Both the position numbers and the translations under genes were made by a program. A DNA stretch of 64,000 nucleotides. Source: Clostridium muellerianum (GTDB lineage: Bacteria > Bacillota > Clostridia > Clostridiales > Clostridiaceae). The notes beneath the pieces are model-generated. The model did no database searches and was not told the DNA's origin. It worked only from the letters and a program-made list of their open reading frames with translations. Every line of letters starts with the position of its first letter. Position 1 is the stretch's first letter. This document shows positions 1 through 7,339 of the stretch, piece by piece. The DNA lies in contig NZ_JABBNI010000066.1 of NCBI RefSeq assembly GCF_012926525.1, positions 186,001 to 250,000 of the forward strand. Direction: 5' to 3'.

Positions 1-539
1 TAAACATTAAAAATATAAAACTAAAGTCATTAAGAAAAGTTATAGGTATAGTGCAGCAGGATGTATATATGTTTGCAGGATCTATAAAAGAAAACATAGC
101 CTATGGAAAACCAGGTGCTTCTTTTGAAGAAATAGTAAAAGCAGCTAAAAGAGCTAATGCTCATGATTTTATAATGAGTTTAGAGGATGGGTATGATACC
201 TTTGTTGGAGAAAGAGGGGTAAAGCTTTCAGGTGGTCAAAAGCAGAGAATATCCATAGCAAGAGCTTTTTTAAAGAATCCGCCTATACTTATTCTAGATG
301 AAGCAACTTCTGCATTAGATAATGAAAGTGAATACTTTATACAAAGATCTTTAGATGAACTTTCTAAAAATAGAACTACTATAGTTATAGCGCATAGGTT
401 AAGTACTATAAAAAATGCAGATAAAATATTAGTACTTACAGAGGATGGAATAGAGGAATCAGGAACTCATCAGCAGCTTCTTAGTAAAGATGGAATATAT
501 GCGTCCTTATATAATATGCAGTTTGATGAAGTTTCATAG
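1..539 (+). CDS. ABC transporter ATP-binding/permease protein, C-terminal part (5' truncated by window)
   Basis: The frame is open from the first bases of the window (codons from position 3), so this is the last ~178 residues of a longer protein. What remains is the second half of an ABC nucleotide-binding domain: Q-loop (VQQDVYMF), signature LSGGQKQR, Walker [13 protein letters not shown] and H-loop IAHRLST. The pattern is that of exporter-type half transporters (MsbA/MdlB/LmrA class), which normally carry an N-terminal six-helix membrane domain; that part and Walker A lie outside the window. The GTG near position 51 is an internal codon, not a start. The substrate cannot be told. Confidence 0.93.
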   Translation, partial: NIKNIKLKSLRKVIGIVQQDVYMFAGSIKENIAYGKPGASFEEIVKAAKRANAHDFIMSLEDGYDTFVGERGVKLSGGQKQRISIARAFLKNPPILILDEATSALDNESEYFIQRSLDELSKNRTTIVIAHRLSTIKNADKILVLTEDGIEESGTHQQLLSKDGIYASLYNMQFDEVS

Positions 540-600
540 TTAAAACTATCAATGAATTTTACTAGGAAAGTACACGAGATGTGAAAAGGAGAACATAAGA

Positions 601-1356
601 ATGCATCCAATACTATTTAAATTTGGTTCAATTACTGTATACACTTATGGGTTTATGATAGCCATAGGTATAGTAGTAGCATTACTGCTATCAATATGTA
701 GAGCAAAGAAATTAGGCTTTAATGAGGATGTAATTATAGACTTAGGCATATATGGAATAATAGGAGGTTTTATCGGATCCAAACTTTTATTTTGGATAGT
801 AGAATTTCAAAGTATAATTCATGATCCTAAATACATTTTTCAAACATTAACTAGTGGCTTTGTAGTTTATGGAGGTATAATGGGAGGCGTTTTAACAGGG
901 TATATATATTGTAAAAAAAAGAACTTAGATTTTTGGGGATATTTAGATTTAATAATACCATCAATTGCATTAGCCCAAGGTTTTGGAAGAATAGGATGTT
1001 TTGAAACAGGTTGCTGCTATGGAAGGGAAACGGATAGCATTTTAGGTATAGTATTTCAAAATTCGTTATATGCTCCAAATGGAGTTCCATTAATACCTAC
1101 ACAACTTTTTTCAAGTGCTGGAGATTTTATAATAGCAGGTATACTTCTTTATTATGCATCAAAATCTAAAAGAAAAGGACAAGTATCAGGACTTTATATG
1201 ATTTTATACAGTATAGGAAGATTTATTATCGAAATATTTAGAGGAGATCCAAGAGGTAATATTGGATTTTTATCAACTTCACAATTTATTTGTGTATTTA
1301 TATTCTTTATAGGCATTTATGTTTTTTGTTTTGCTAATAAAGAAAAAAGTAATTAA
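601..1356 (+). CDS. lgt: Prolipoprotein diacylglyceryl transferase
   Basis: 251 residues, normal for Lgt, with seven predicted membrane segments. It transfers diacylglycerol from phosphatidylglycerol to the lipobox cysteine of prelipoproteins, the first step of lipoprotein maturation at the membrane. Visible family features are the N-terminal HPILFKFG..VYTYG stretch, YGGIMGG, and the signature GRIGCFETGCCYG (cysteine-rich clostridial variant of GRxGNFxNxExxG), followed by PTQLFSS and GRFIIEIFRGD near the C-terminus. An AAAAGGAG-like ribosome site precedes the ATG. It is followed by a terminator at 1394-1438. Likely substrates in this window include the GerAC lipoprotein. Confidence 0.95.
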   Translation: MHPILFKFGSITVYTYGFMIAIGIVVALLLSICRAKKLGFNEDVIIDLGIYGIIGGFIGSKLLFWIVEFQSIIHDPKYIFQTLTSGFVVYGGIMGGVLTGYIYCKKKNLDFWGYLDLIIPSIALAQGFGRIGCFETGCCYGRETDSILGIVFQNSLYAPNGVPLIPTQLFSSAGDFIIAGILLYYASKSKRKGQVSGLYMILYSIGRFIIEIFRGDPRGNIGFLSTSQFICVFIFFIGIYVFCFANKEKSN

Positions 1357-1662
1357 TTGGCGCTATAAATTTTAAAATAATAATACATGTTGGAAAATCA
1401 AGTTGTAAAAGTATGATTGCATTGCAGCTTGATTTTTTGTATTTAAACTTGTAACTATAAATTGTGAGTGAAAAGTGATTTCTATCAACTGGAAATAACA
1501 GGTATGCACACAGTGTATATCCAACGGATTCTGCAACAATTTTAAAAGGAGCTTTAGCATTTAAATCATATGCAATAATATTAACAGACTTATGATTTTA
1601 TACAATTTTTAATTATACATATTTTAAAAATTCTTTCTCATAATATTATTGGAGGCGATATT
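1357..1662. other. Intergenic region with a possible gene relic
   Basis: Besides the lgt terminator, bases ~1478-1593 keep an open frame reading FLSTGNNRYAHSVYPTD... through ...FKSYAIILTDL and ending in TGA at 1591-1593. There is no start codon or ribosome site, and stops lie immediately upstream. The composition looks protein-like rather than random, so this may be the C-terminal remnant of a lost gene. I do not recognise the family. Nothing else is evident until the hairpin at 1634. Confidence 0.3.
1394..1438 (+). terminator. Rho-independent terminator after lgt
   Basis: AAAATCAAGTTG pairs with CAGCTTGATTTTTT (about 11 bp with one G-U), followed by a T run. It lies 38 bases after the lgt stop. 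Confidence 0.75.
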
Positions 1663-1670
1663 ATGAGAGA
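1634..1670 (+). promoter_or_regulatory. Hairpin with ribosome site in the loop and start codon in the stem
   Basis: TCTCATAATAT (1636-1646) pairs perfectly with ATATTATGAGA (1658-1668), extendable to 13 bp. The 11-base loop holds GGAGG (1651-1655), and the ATG at 1663 lies in the 3' arm. This would restrict start-codon access in the mRNA. Confidence 0.55.
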
Positions 1671-1836
1671 TAAAAATGATACAGATAAAAATCCAATAAC
1701 TGACCTCGATAACATATTTATTTCTGATCCTAAAATTGCGAAAATACCAGCTGGTCATGTAGATTTTGATGAAATTCACTTGGCACCACTTGATGATTTG
1801 TTTGATGATAATTATGAGAACAATAATAAAAAATAG
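1663..1836 (+). CDS. Small acidic protein of unknown function (57 aa)
   Basis: The ATG has a good GGAGG site 7 bases upstream, and the 57-residue product (MRDKNDTDKN...NNNKK) is strongly acidic, with no cysteine, membrane segment or signal. A compact central part reads SDPKIAKIPAGHVDFDEIHLAPLDD. It stands alone between two terminators, so it is probably a single-gene transcript. The start codon is buried in an 11-13 bp hairpin (1634-1670), which suggests translational control. I do not recognise the family. A real gene is supported by the ribosome site, the codon use and the dedicated terminator. Confidence 0.6.
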   Translation: MRDKNDTDKNPITDLDNIFISDPKIAKIPAGHVDFDEIHLAPLDDLFDDNYENNNKK

Positions 1837-1855
1837 TGTTTACTTTCTATCTAAT

Positions 1856-1884
1856 AATAAGGGGCATATAGCCCCTTATTTGTT
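1856..1884 (+). terminator. Terminator after the 57-aa gene
   Basis: AATAAGGGGC and GCCCCTTATT form a perfect 10-bp stem with an ATATA loop and T-rich tail, 20 bases after the stop at 1836. Confidence 0.85.
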
Positions 1885-1923
1885 AAATAGAAAGTGATTT
1901 AGCAATATTTCATAAAATACAAA

Positions 1924-1951
1924 TTGATATATAGTTAGCATATGCTATAAT
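1924..1951 (+). promoter_or_regulatory. Promoter of the DUF1847-DUF364-NifX operon
   Basis: TTGATA (1924-1929), 16-base spacer, TATAAT (1946-1951). A 12-bp palindrome TAGCATATGCTA (1936-1947) fills the spacer and touches the -10, a plausible operator. Confidence 0.6.
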
Positions 1952-1967
1952 TATACTTATATAAAGT

Positions 1968-2012
1968 AAATAGTGTGTTAAATAATTATGTTAATTATCT
2001 AACACACTATTT
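1968..2012 (+). promoter_or_regulatory. Long leader hairpin (candidate attenuator)
   Basis: AAATAGTGTGTTA (1968-1980) pairs with TAACACACTATTT (2000-2012). The inner bases ATAATTA/TAATTAT extend this to about 20 bp with one mismatch and a 3-base loop. It starts ~17 bases after the -10 of the promoter at 1946, so it forms at the 5' end of the mRNA. There is no proper T run, so it may be an attenuator, a stabiliser or an operator. Confidence 0.5.
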
Positions 2013-2078
2013 TGAAAAGGCTTTCTTAAGGGTGCAATTGATTTTTAAAATAAAATGAAGAAGGATTGGGGTGGTAAT

Positions 2079-2702
2079 ATGTATACCTGTGCTATGTGTA
2101 GCGAACATTATTGTAAAAAAGGAGAACTTAAAAAATTACCTGTTAATTGTCCTTGTAATGAAAAAGAGGAGCAAGAGAAAATAAAAAAGTTATATTCTGA
2201 AGATGAAAATTATAAATTAGCACATAATTCAGTGTTAGTTGAAGCAGAAGGATATTGCAAAAAAACAAGGCTTGAAGAGATAATGGATTTTGCTAACAAA
2301 TGTAACTTTAAAAAATTAGGTGTAGCTTTTTGTGTAGGATTAAGTAATGAAGCAAAAATGTTGTGTACAATATTAAAACACAATGGATTCCACATCGAAT
2401 CAGTAGTGTGTAAAAATGGAAGTATACCTAAAGAATTTTTAAATATTAAGGATAGTGAGAAGGTAAGACCTGGCACTTATGAAGCAATGTGCAATCCTAT
2501 AGGACAAGCTATTTTTCTAAATAATGCTAAAACTGATTTAAATATTATTTTAGGATTATGTGTAGGTCACGATTCATTATTTATAAAATATTCTGATGCA
2601 CCAATAACTGTTTTTGCAGTTAAAGATAGAGTACTTGCACATAATCCTATAGGGGCACTATATCTTTCAGATGGATACTATAAAAATAAGTTATATAAAT
2701 AA
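2079..2702 (+). CDS. DUF1847 family metal-binding protein
   Basis: 207 residues from the ATG at 2079, preferred over the in-frame ATG at 2055 because GGGGTGG lies just upstream of 2079. The cysteine-rich N-terminus (YTCAMCSEHYC, then PVNCPCNEKE) precedes conserved stretches KTRLEEIMDFA, LGVAFCVGL, KMLCTILKHNGF and MCNPIGQA, and LGLCVGHDSLF near the C-terminus. These match the DUF1847 family of predicted metal-binding proteins in anaerobes; no biochemical function is established. The next gene begins inside its 3' end (32-bp overlap), implying coupled translation with the DUF364-type protein. It opens the metal-cluster island and has its own promoter and leader hairpin. Confidence 0.85.
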   Translation: MYTCAMCSEHYCKKGELKKLPVNCPCNEKEEQEKIKKLYSEDENYKLAHNSVLVEAEGYCKKTRLEEIMDFANKCNFKKLGVAFCVGLSNEAKMLCTILKHNGFHIESVVCKNGSIPKEFLNIKDSEKVRPGTYEAMCNPIGQAIFLNNAKTDLNIILGLCVGHDSLFIKYSDAPITVFAVKDRVLAHNPIGALYLSDGYYKNKLYK

Positions 2703-3303
2703 TGAAATTGTTATAGAAAAGTTGATAGACTTCAATATGAATATGCAGAGAGATTTTAAAAACGTTAAAGGACAAGCTTTTACAGATATGCCGAATAATT
2801 TCCTAGGAAATTTAAAACAAATAATTGAAATGCCGCTTAACACAAATTTTGATACAGCTGTGTATATTGCCACTTTAAATGCTGTATGCAGATATTTAGG
2901 AATGACAAACAATACAGTACACTGTAAAGATGGAGAACCAGAAAGCTGTGCTTTGGAGTTAGTAGAATACATAAAAAATAAATATGACAGTCCTAAGATT
3001 GCATTAATAGGATTTCAGCCAGCTATGTTAGAAAATTTGAGTAAAAATTATAAGGTAAGAATTGTGGATCTAGATAAGAATAATATAGGAAAAGTTAAAT
3101 ATAAAGTAATGATTGAAGATGGAAGCAAATCAATTGATGATCTTTTGGATTGGTGTGATATTGTGGTTGCTACAGGCAGTACTGTAGCTAATAAAACAAT
3201 AACCAATGTTTTGATTGATAAACCAACTATATTTTTCGGAACTACTCTTGCAGGTGCAGCAGCTTTAATGAAGCTTGAAAGATTTTGTTCTTGTTCAAAA
3301 TAG
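2671..3303 (+). CDS. DUF364-like Rossmann-fold protein (putative heavy-metal chelation domain)
   Basis: 210 residues. The C-terminal half (PKIALIGFQPAMLENL, VRIVDLD, WCDIVVATGSTVANKT, FFGTTLAGAAAL) is the glycine-rich Rossmann-like fold of the DUF364 family, which has been proposed to bind metals or cofactors. A central segment has two cysteines (HCKDGEPESCA), and the C-terminus ends in CSCSK. It overlaps DUF1847 by 32 bp and is followed by a NifX-like gene after 56 bases, so the three form one transcript. The ATG at 2671 lacks a strong ribosome site, consistent with translational coupling. Metal handling is inferred from family and context only. Confidence 0.75.
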   Translation: MDTIKISYINNEIVIEKLIDFNMNMQRDFKNVKGQAFTDMPNNFLGNLKQIIEMPLNTNFDTAVYIATLNAVCRYLGMTNNTVHCKDGEPESCALELVEYIKNKYDSPKIALIGFQPAMLENLSKNYKVRIVDLDKNNIGKVKYKVMIEDGSKSIDDLLDWCDIVVATGSTVANKTITNVLIDKPTIFFGTTLAGAAALMKLERFCSCSK

Positions 3304-3359
3304 TAGAGAAACTTAATTAGCAAAATTCTATATTTATATGAATGAAGCGAGGTAAAAAG

Positions 3360-3731
3360 ATGAATATTGCAATAGCGGCAGATGGAGAAAATTTAAGTAG
3401 TAAAGTGTCTGGAAAATTTGAAAAATGTTTGTATTTACTGATTATTGATATGAATGATTTAAATATTACAGTTATAAAAAATGATGAATTGTTTCAGGAT
3501 TCATACCCTAAGAATCTTGCTGATGATATATTGCAGTATGATTGTGAGGTGCTGATTACGGGTGATATAGAAAAAGCAGCATTTGATATTTTAGCAGATG
3601 CTGGAGTAACAAGGTTTTTGGGTGCTGACTATTCAGTTGAAAAAGTTCTTGAATTAGTGGAAAAAAGATCATTAAAATTAATTAGAAGTTATGATGGAAC
3701 AGATAGTTGTGGTGGTAATCATCATCATTAA
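3360..3731 (+). CDS. NifX/NifB-type Fe-Mo cluster-binding protein (orange-protein-like)
   Basis: 123 residues from the ATG at 3360 (GAGGT upstream; an in-frame ATG at 3342 is less likely). It belongs to the dinitrogenase iron-molybdenum cofactor superfamily (NifX, NifY, NifB C-terminus, ORP), small proteins that carry a metal cluster. The fold is seen in MNIAIAADGENLSSKVSGKFEKC, the central CEVLITGDIEKAAFDILADAGVTRFLGAD, and a metal-binding-like tail CGGNHHH. It is more divergent than the copies at 6078 and 13184. It is the last gene of the first operon, followed by a terminator. Confidence 0.82.
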   Translation: MNIAIAADGENLSSKVSGKFEKCLYLLIIDMNDLNITVIKNDELFQDSYPKNLADDILQYDCEVLITGDIEKAAFDILADAGVTRFLGADYSVEKVLELVEKRSLKLIRSYDGTDSCGGNHHH

Positions 3732-3779
3732 TTATGAGTAGTTTTTTTAATTAATATAAAAGTTATTATTATTTATTTT

Positions 3780-3830
3780 AAAAATGTCTTTAGAAATAAT
3801 CCTGTGATTTTTCTAAAGGCATTTTATTTT
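3780..3830 (+). terminator. Terminator between the two NifX-family operons
   Basis: AAATGTCTTTAGAAA pairs with TTTCTAAAGGCATTT across an 11-13 base loop, followed by a T-rich tail. The tail runs into the operator arm at 3832. Confidence 0.75.
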
Positions 3831-3831
3831 T

Positions 3832-3897
3832 TTATTATTGGCATTTGACAATGATAAAAAGCTGATGTAATATGTAATTAGCAAATGCCAATAATAA
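3832..3897 (+). promoter_or_regulatory. Promoter bracketed by a perfect 16-bp inverted repeat (operator)
   Basis: TTATTATTGGCATTTG (3832-3847) is exactly complementary to CAAATGCCAATAATAA (3882-3897). Between and overlapping them is a promoter: TTGACA (3845-3850), 17 bases, TAATAT (3868-3873). The left arm touches the -35 and the right arm sits just past the start site. Similar arms bracket the promoters at 11997-12056 and 13587-13645. Confidence 0.7.
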
Positions 3898-3916
3898 CAG
3901 ATAGGAAGTGGGAATT

Positions 3917-4753
3917 ATGTCAAATTGTAATTCATGTCCATCAGGTGATTCATGCAGCAAAGATAAGGAAAAGTGCATGATAGAAAATAATCCAATGAAT
4001 AGTATTAAAAATGTTATAGGAGTTATGAGTGGTAAAGGTGGAGTTGGAAAATCTACTATATCAGTGATGATTGCCAAACAATTGAGAAAGTTAGGATATA
4101 AAGTGGGAATTTTGGATGCTGATATAACAGGACCAAGTGTACCAAGATTACTTGGATTAAAAGGAAAAAATGCAGAAGTTAGAGATGAAATCATATATCC
4201 AGTGGAAACAGAAGATAAAATAAAAGTTATGTCATTAAATTTACTAATTGAAGATGAAAATCAACCAGTAATATGGAGAGGTCCAGTAATTTCAGGAGCA
4301 GTTAAGCAATTTTGGACTGATGTACTTTGGGAACAACTAGATTATTTGATAATTGATATGCCTCCAGGAACAGGAGATGTAGCATTAACTGTTATGCAAT
4401 CTATTCCTATTAGTGGACTTGTAATGGTATCTGTACCACAGGATTTAGTTTCAATGATTGTTTCCAAAGCTATAAATATGGCAAGAAAAATGGATATTAA
4501 AGTTTTAGGTGTTGTAGAAAACATGAGCTACATAGTATGTCCAGATTGTAATAAAAAGATAAAGCTATTTAGTGGAGATGGTATAGATAGATTTTTAGAA
4601 GAATCTGATTTAGAGCTTCTTGGTGAATTACCAATGGTTAGCGAAATTTGCAACTTATCAAGCTGTGGATGTGAAAATTCAAGTGAAGGCTTAGAGGAGT
4701 TGTTTAATCCAATAGTAACAAATATTTTAAAAAAATTAGAGGAGGAAAAATAG
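3917..4753 (+). CDS. Mrp/NBP35-family iron-sulfur carrier ATPase
   Basis: 278 residues from the ATG at 3917 (GGAAGTGGG upstream), rather than the GTG at 3908. The N-terminus is cysteine-rich (SNCNSCPSGDSCSKDKEKC) as in NBP35-type proteins. The deviant Walker A reads MSGKGGVGKST, followed by DADITGPSVPRLLG and DYLIIDMPPGTGD, the Mrp hallmarks. A C-terminal CPDC motif would bridge an Fe-S cluster in the dimer. Mrp proteins bind and transfer Fe-S clusters; in the Desulfovibrio ORP system MinD/Mrp ATPases partner a NifX-like protein. The frameshifted NifX-like gene starts 1 base after its stop, so the two would be translationally coupled. Confidence 0.9.
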   Translation: MSNCNSCPSGDSCSKDKEKCMIENNPMNSIKNVIGVMSGKGGVGKSTISVMIAKQLRKLGYKVGILDADITGPSVPRLLGLKGKNAEVRDEIIYPVETEDKIKVMSLNLLIEDENQPVIWRGPVISGAVKQFWTDVLWEQLDYLIIDMPPGTGDVALTVMQSIPISGLVMVSVPQDLVSMIVSKAINMARKMDIKVLGVVENMSYIVCPDCNKKIKLFSGDGIDRFLEESDLELLGELPMVSEICNLSSCGCENSSEGLEELFNPIVTNILKKLEEEK

Positions 4754-5120
4754 ATGAAAATTGCAGTTTCTGCTACAGGAAAGGATATTGAAAGTTTACT
4801 TGACATGAGATTTGGAAGATGTGAATTTTTTCAAATCCATGACAGTGAAAATGGAGATTTTAAAGTTGTTGATAATAAGGGTCAAATTGCAAATGGAGCA
4901 GCAGGAATAGCAGCATCTCAGCAATTAATTGAATGAAAAGATAGATGTGATAATTACAGGAAGTCTTGGGCCTAATGCTTTTAAAATTATTGAAGAATCA
5001 GGAATTAAAGCATATAAGTGTGGAAATATTGCTATAAAATCCGCTTTGAAGAAATTAAAGAATAATGAATTAGATGAAATAAAGCTTGTAGGTCCATCAC
5101 ATAATAAAATGGATCAATAA
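4754..5120 (+). pseudogene. NifX-family gene with a one-base frameshift
   Basis: Two abutting frames together give one NifX/ORP-like protein of ~121 residues: MKIAVSATGKDIESLLDMRFGRCEFF...AASQQLIE stops at 4936, and the next frame continues EKIDVIITGSLGPNAFKIIEESGIKAYKC. The family join reads QLIDEKIDV; removing one A from TTGAATGAAAAG (4929-4940) restores exactly that. Either the gene is freshly broken, the sequence has an error, or the second half is made separately from the TTG at 4929. Neighbours are intact and there are no other lesions, so the defect is recent if real. It lies directly after the Mrp ATPase. Confidence 0.8.
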
Positions 5121-5140
5121 TCCATAAGGAGGATGAGAAT

Positions 5141-6046
5141 TTGAATATTGCAGTATTAAGTGGAAAAGGAGGAACAAGAAAAACTACAGTTGCTGTTGCT
5201 TTGTCAGAGCTTACTAAGGATGCTATAAGAGTGGATTGTGATGTGGATGCTCCAAATTTCTATTTGTTTTATGAAGGTGAGGATTTACATAAGGAAGATT
5301 TTTTTGGAGATAAAAAAGCTGTAATAGATAAAACTCTTTGTACTCAGTGTGGAGTATGTGAAAATCATTGTAATTTTGATGCTATAGATAATAATCAAGT
5401 AAATATTTATAAATGTGAGGGCTGCGGAGCTTGTACTATTGTTTGTCCTGAAAAGGCTGTTAAGCTATCATATGAGAAAAGTGCAGATGTATTCATAACA
5501 AAAACGTCAAAAGGAATACTGTCTAGAGCAAAAATGGAAATTGGAAGTGAAGGTTCAGGAAAACTTATTAGCATATTAAGAAAAAATGGTAGAGAATTTA
5601 ATAAAAAGGATTTAGAGAGTGGTAATTCATTAATAAATAGCTTTAAAGGTATGTTTAATAAGAAATCCAATTTGATTATAACAGATGGTTCTCCTGGTAT
5701 AGGATGTTCAGTTATTTCATCAATAACAGGTTGTGATTTTGCTTTAATAGTTACAGAGCCTACAAAGTCAGGTATGGAGGATTTTATAAGAGTAATGTCT
5801 CTTTGTCAGCATTTTGAGATTCCTGCATTGGTATGTATCAATAAATATGATATTAATGAAGAAATAGCAAAAGAAATTGAAAACTTTTGTACTGAAAAAG
5901 GTTTTAAGGTAGTAGGAAAAATACCTTATGATGATATGGTTATGAAATCCATTAATGAACTAAAGCCTATAATTTGTTATGAAAATAGTGAAGCTAGAAA
6001 GGCAATAGAACATATGTGGAATAATATAAAAGCCATTATTTATTAA
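5141..6046 (+). CDS. MinD-superfamily P-loop ATPase with inserted ferredoxin domain
   Basis: 301 residues from a TTG start at 5141, well placed after AAGGAGG. An N-terminal MinD/ParA ATPase core (VLSGKGGTRKTT) is followed by an inserted 2[4Fe-4S] ferredoxin segment, CTQCGVCENHC and CEGCGACTIVCP (about residues 66-106). The ATPase then resumes with IITDGSPGIGCSVISSI and VTEPTKSGMEDF. This architecture is found in pairs in the ORP system and other anaerobe Fe-S ATPases. One oddity: Walker A has Arg where the family has Gly (GGTRKTT for GGTGKTT, aga for gga), which may weaken ATP binding. It probably works with the adjacent NifX-like proteins. Confidence 0.88.
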   Translation: MNIAVLSGKGGTRKTTVAVALSELTKDAIRVDCDVDAPNFYLFYEGEDLHKEDFFGDKKAVIDKTLCTQCGVCENHCNFDAIDNNQVNIYKCEGCGACTIVCPEKAVKLSYEKSADVFITKTSKGILSRAKMEIGSEGSGKLISILRKNGREFNKKDLESGNSLINSFKGMFNKKSNLIITDGSPGIGCSVISSITGCDFALIVTEPTKSGMEDFIRVMSLCQHFEIPALVCINKYDINEEIAKEIENFCTEKGFKVVGKIPYDDMVMKSINELKPIICYENSEARKAIEHMWNNIKAIIY

Positions 6047-6077
6047 AAATATAAATGAATTCTAGGAGGAATATAAA

Positions 6078-6434
6078 ATGAAAATAGCAATTGCAAGTGA
6101 AGGAAAATTAGTAAGTGGACATTTTGGTCATTGTGGAGGTTTTACTACTTATGAAGTTGAGGAAGGAAAAGCTTTAAAGAAAAAATTTGTTCAAAACCCA
6201 GGACATAGACCAGGATTTTTGCCAGTATTTTTAAAGGATTTAGGAATAAATGTTATTATTGCAGGTGGTATGGGAGAAACAGCTCAAGAATTGTTTAAGG
6301 AAAATGGAATAAAAGTAGTTGTTGGAGCAAGCGGTAATTGTGATGATTTAGTGCAGCAGTATGTAAAGGGAGATTTAAAATCCACAGGAAGTGTTTGTAC
6401 AGAACATCAGCATGAAGGCCATTGTGAAGATTAA
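6078..6434 (+). CDS. NifX/ORP-like cluster-binding protein
   Basis: 118 residues with an AGGAGG site. It has the canonical dinitrogenase-cofactor fold: MKIAIASEGKLVSGHFGHCGGFTTYEV, NPGHRPGFLPVFL, NVIIAGGMGETAQELF and VVVGASGNCDDLV. It ends in the metal-binding-like CTEHQHEGHCED. The SGHFGHC motif near the N-terminus is typical of clostridial and archaeal homologues. It lies 31 bases after the ferredoxin-MinD ATPase, with which such proteins are usually paired. The minus-strand protein at 13184-13546 is its closest relative here (DHFGHC, GNMGEGA and a His/Cys-rich tail). Confidence 0.88.
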   Translation: MKIAIASEGKLVSGHFGHCGGFTTYEVEEGKALKKKFVQNPGHRPGFLPVFLKDLGINVIIAGGMGETAQELFKENGIKVVVGASGNCDDLVQQYVKGDLKSTGSVCTEHQHEGHCED

Positions 6435-6450
6435 TATTAAGGAGAATTAA

Positions 6451-6909
6451 ATGGAGAAAGATTTAATTTTTTTAAAAAAAATGATTGAAGATAGCGGATA
6501 TATGTTTACAAGACAAAAGGAATATATACTAAAAACTTTAATTAAATCTAATATTCATTTAAGTGCTGAAGAAATAAGTAAGGATGTTAAAAAGTATTCT
6601 GTTGGCATTGCTACAGTCTATAGGAGTTTGAAAGTATTTAGCAAATTAAATATAATAAAAGAAATAAATATAAATGGTACAAATTATTATGAAATGAAAA
6701 TATTTAGTGGAAAACCCCTGCATATACATTTTAAATGTGTTAAATGTAATAGTATAATAGATATAGATAATAAATCTTTAAAGCTTTACTATTTGAAATT
6801 AAATAGTAAAATTGAAAAGGAAAATAATTTAATTGTATCTGATGCTGATATAATGCTAATTGGATTATGCAATAAATGCAGGGAGGATGAAAATGCCAAG
6901 ACCAACTAA
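6451..6909 (+). CDS. Fur-family metalloregulator
   Basis: 152 residues. The N-terminal winged helix (YMFTRQKEYILKTLI, HLSAEEISKDV, VGIATVYRSLKVF) and C-terminal metal domain (PLHIHFKCVKCNSIIDID, GLCNKC) define the Fur/PerR/Zur family. Two CxxC pairs would hold the structural zinc. I cannot tell from sequence whether it senses Fe, Zn or peroxide. It sits 16 bases after the NifX gene and its 3' end overlaps the DUF134 gene by 17 bp, so this operon carries two of its own candidate regulators. No classical Fur box is obvious in the operon promoter. Confidence 0.88.
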   Translation: MEKDLIFLKKMIEDSGYMFTRQKEYILKTLIKSNIHLSAEEISKDVKKYSVGIATVYRSLKVFSKLNIIKEININGTNYYEMKIFSGKPLHIHFKCVKCNSIIDIDNKSLKLYYLKLNSKIEKENNLIVSDADIMLIGLCNKCREDENAKTN

Positions 6910-7339
6910 ATTTAGAAAAGTTGAGTTTTTTCCAAAAGATGATTATTTTGTACCATGGGGAAAACCTAAATGTGAAACTGAAGAAATAGTTTTAAAGGTA
7001 GAAGAACTTGAAGCGATGAGGCTTAAGGATATAGAAGAACTGAATCAAGAAGAATGTGCTGAAAAAATGGAAATATCCCGCCAAACCTTTCAAAATATAA
7101 TTGACAGTGCTAGAAAAAAGATTGCAATGGCACTAACAGAAGGGAAGGCTATAAGAATCAGTGGAGGATATTATACTACAAATCATTGTAAATTCAAGTG
7201 TATGGACTGTGGAGAAATTTATGAAATAAATTATAAGCATGATAAATTAGTTTGTCCTAATTGCGGATCTCAGAGAGTGGTGTGCAGCAAAAAGGCTGCA
7301 TTTTGCAGACGATGGTGTAATACAGAAAGTTTAACATAG
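6893..7339 (+). CDS. DUF134 family predicted DNA-binding protein with zinc ribbon
   Basis: 148 residues from the ATG at 6893 (GGGAGGATG upstream), overlapping the Fur gene. The N-terminal MPRPTKFRKVEFFP and the sigma-factor-like helix-turn-helix (EAMRLKDIEELNQEECAEKMEISRQTFQNIIDSARKKIA) are diagnostic of DUF134, followed by GKAIRISGGYY. The C-terminus adds a zinc-ribbon-like CKFKCMDC...CPNC and ends in a cysteine-rich tail. DUF134 genes usually lie next to NifX/ORP genes, and the family is a plausible reader of the long inverted-repeat operators here. It ends the Mrp/NifX operon. Confidence 0.88.
   Translation: MPRPTKFRKVEFFPKDDYFVPWGKPKCETEEIVLKVEELEAMRLKDIEELNQEECAEKMEISRQTFQNIIDSARKKIAMALTEGKAIRISGGYYTTNHCKFKCMDCGEIYEINYKHDKLVCPNCGSQRVVCSKKAAFCRRWCNTESLT

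Noticed and set aside
2055-2078. Upstream ATG of the DUF1847 gene
   Set aside because: It lacks a ribosome site and the GGGGTGG before 2079 lies within the extra codons.
4754-4936. Two separate small genes at 4754-4936 and 4929-5120
   Set aside because: Together they make one NifX-family protein and one deleted base joins them exactly, so a frameshifted single gene is the better call.
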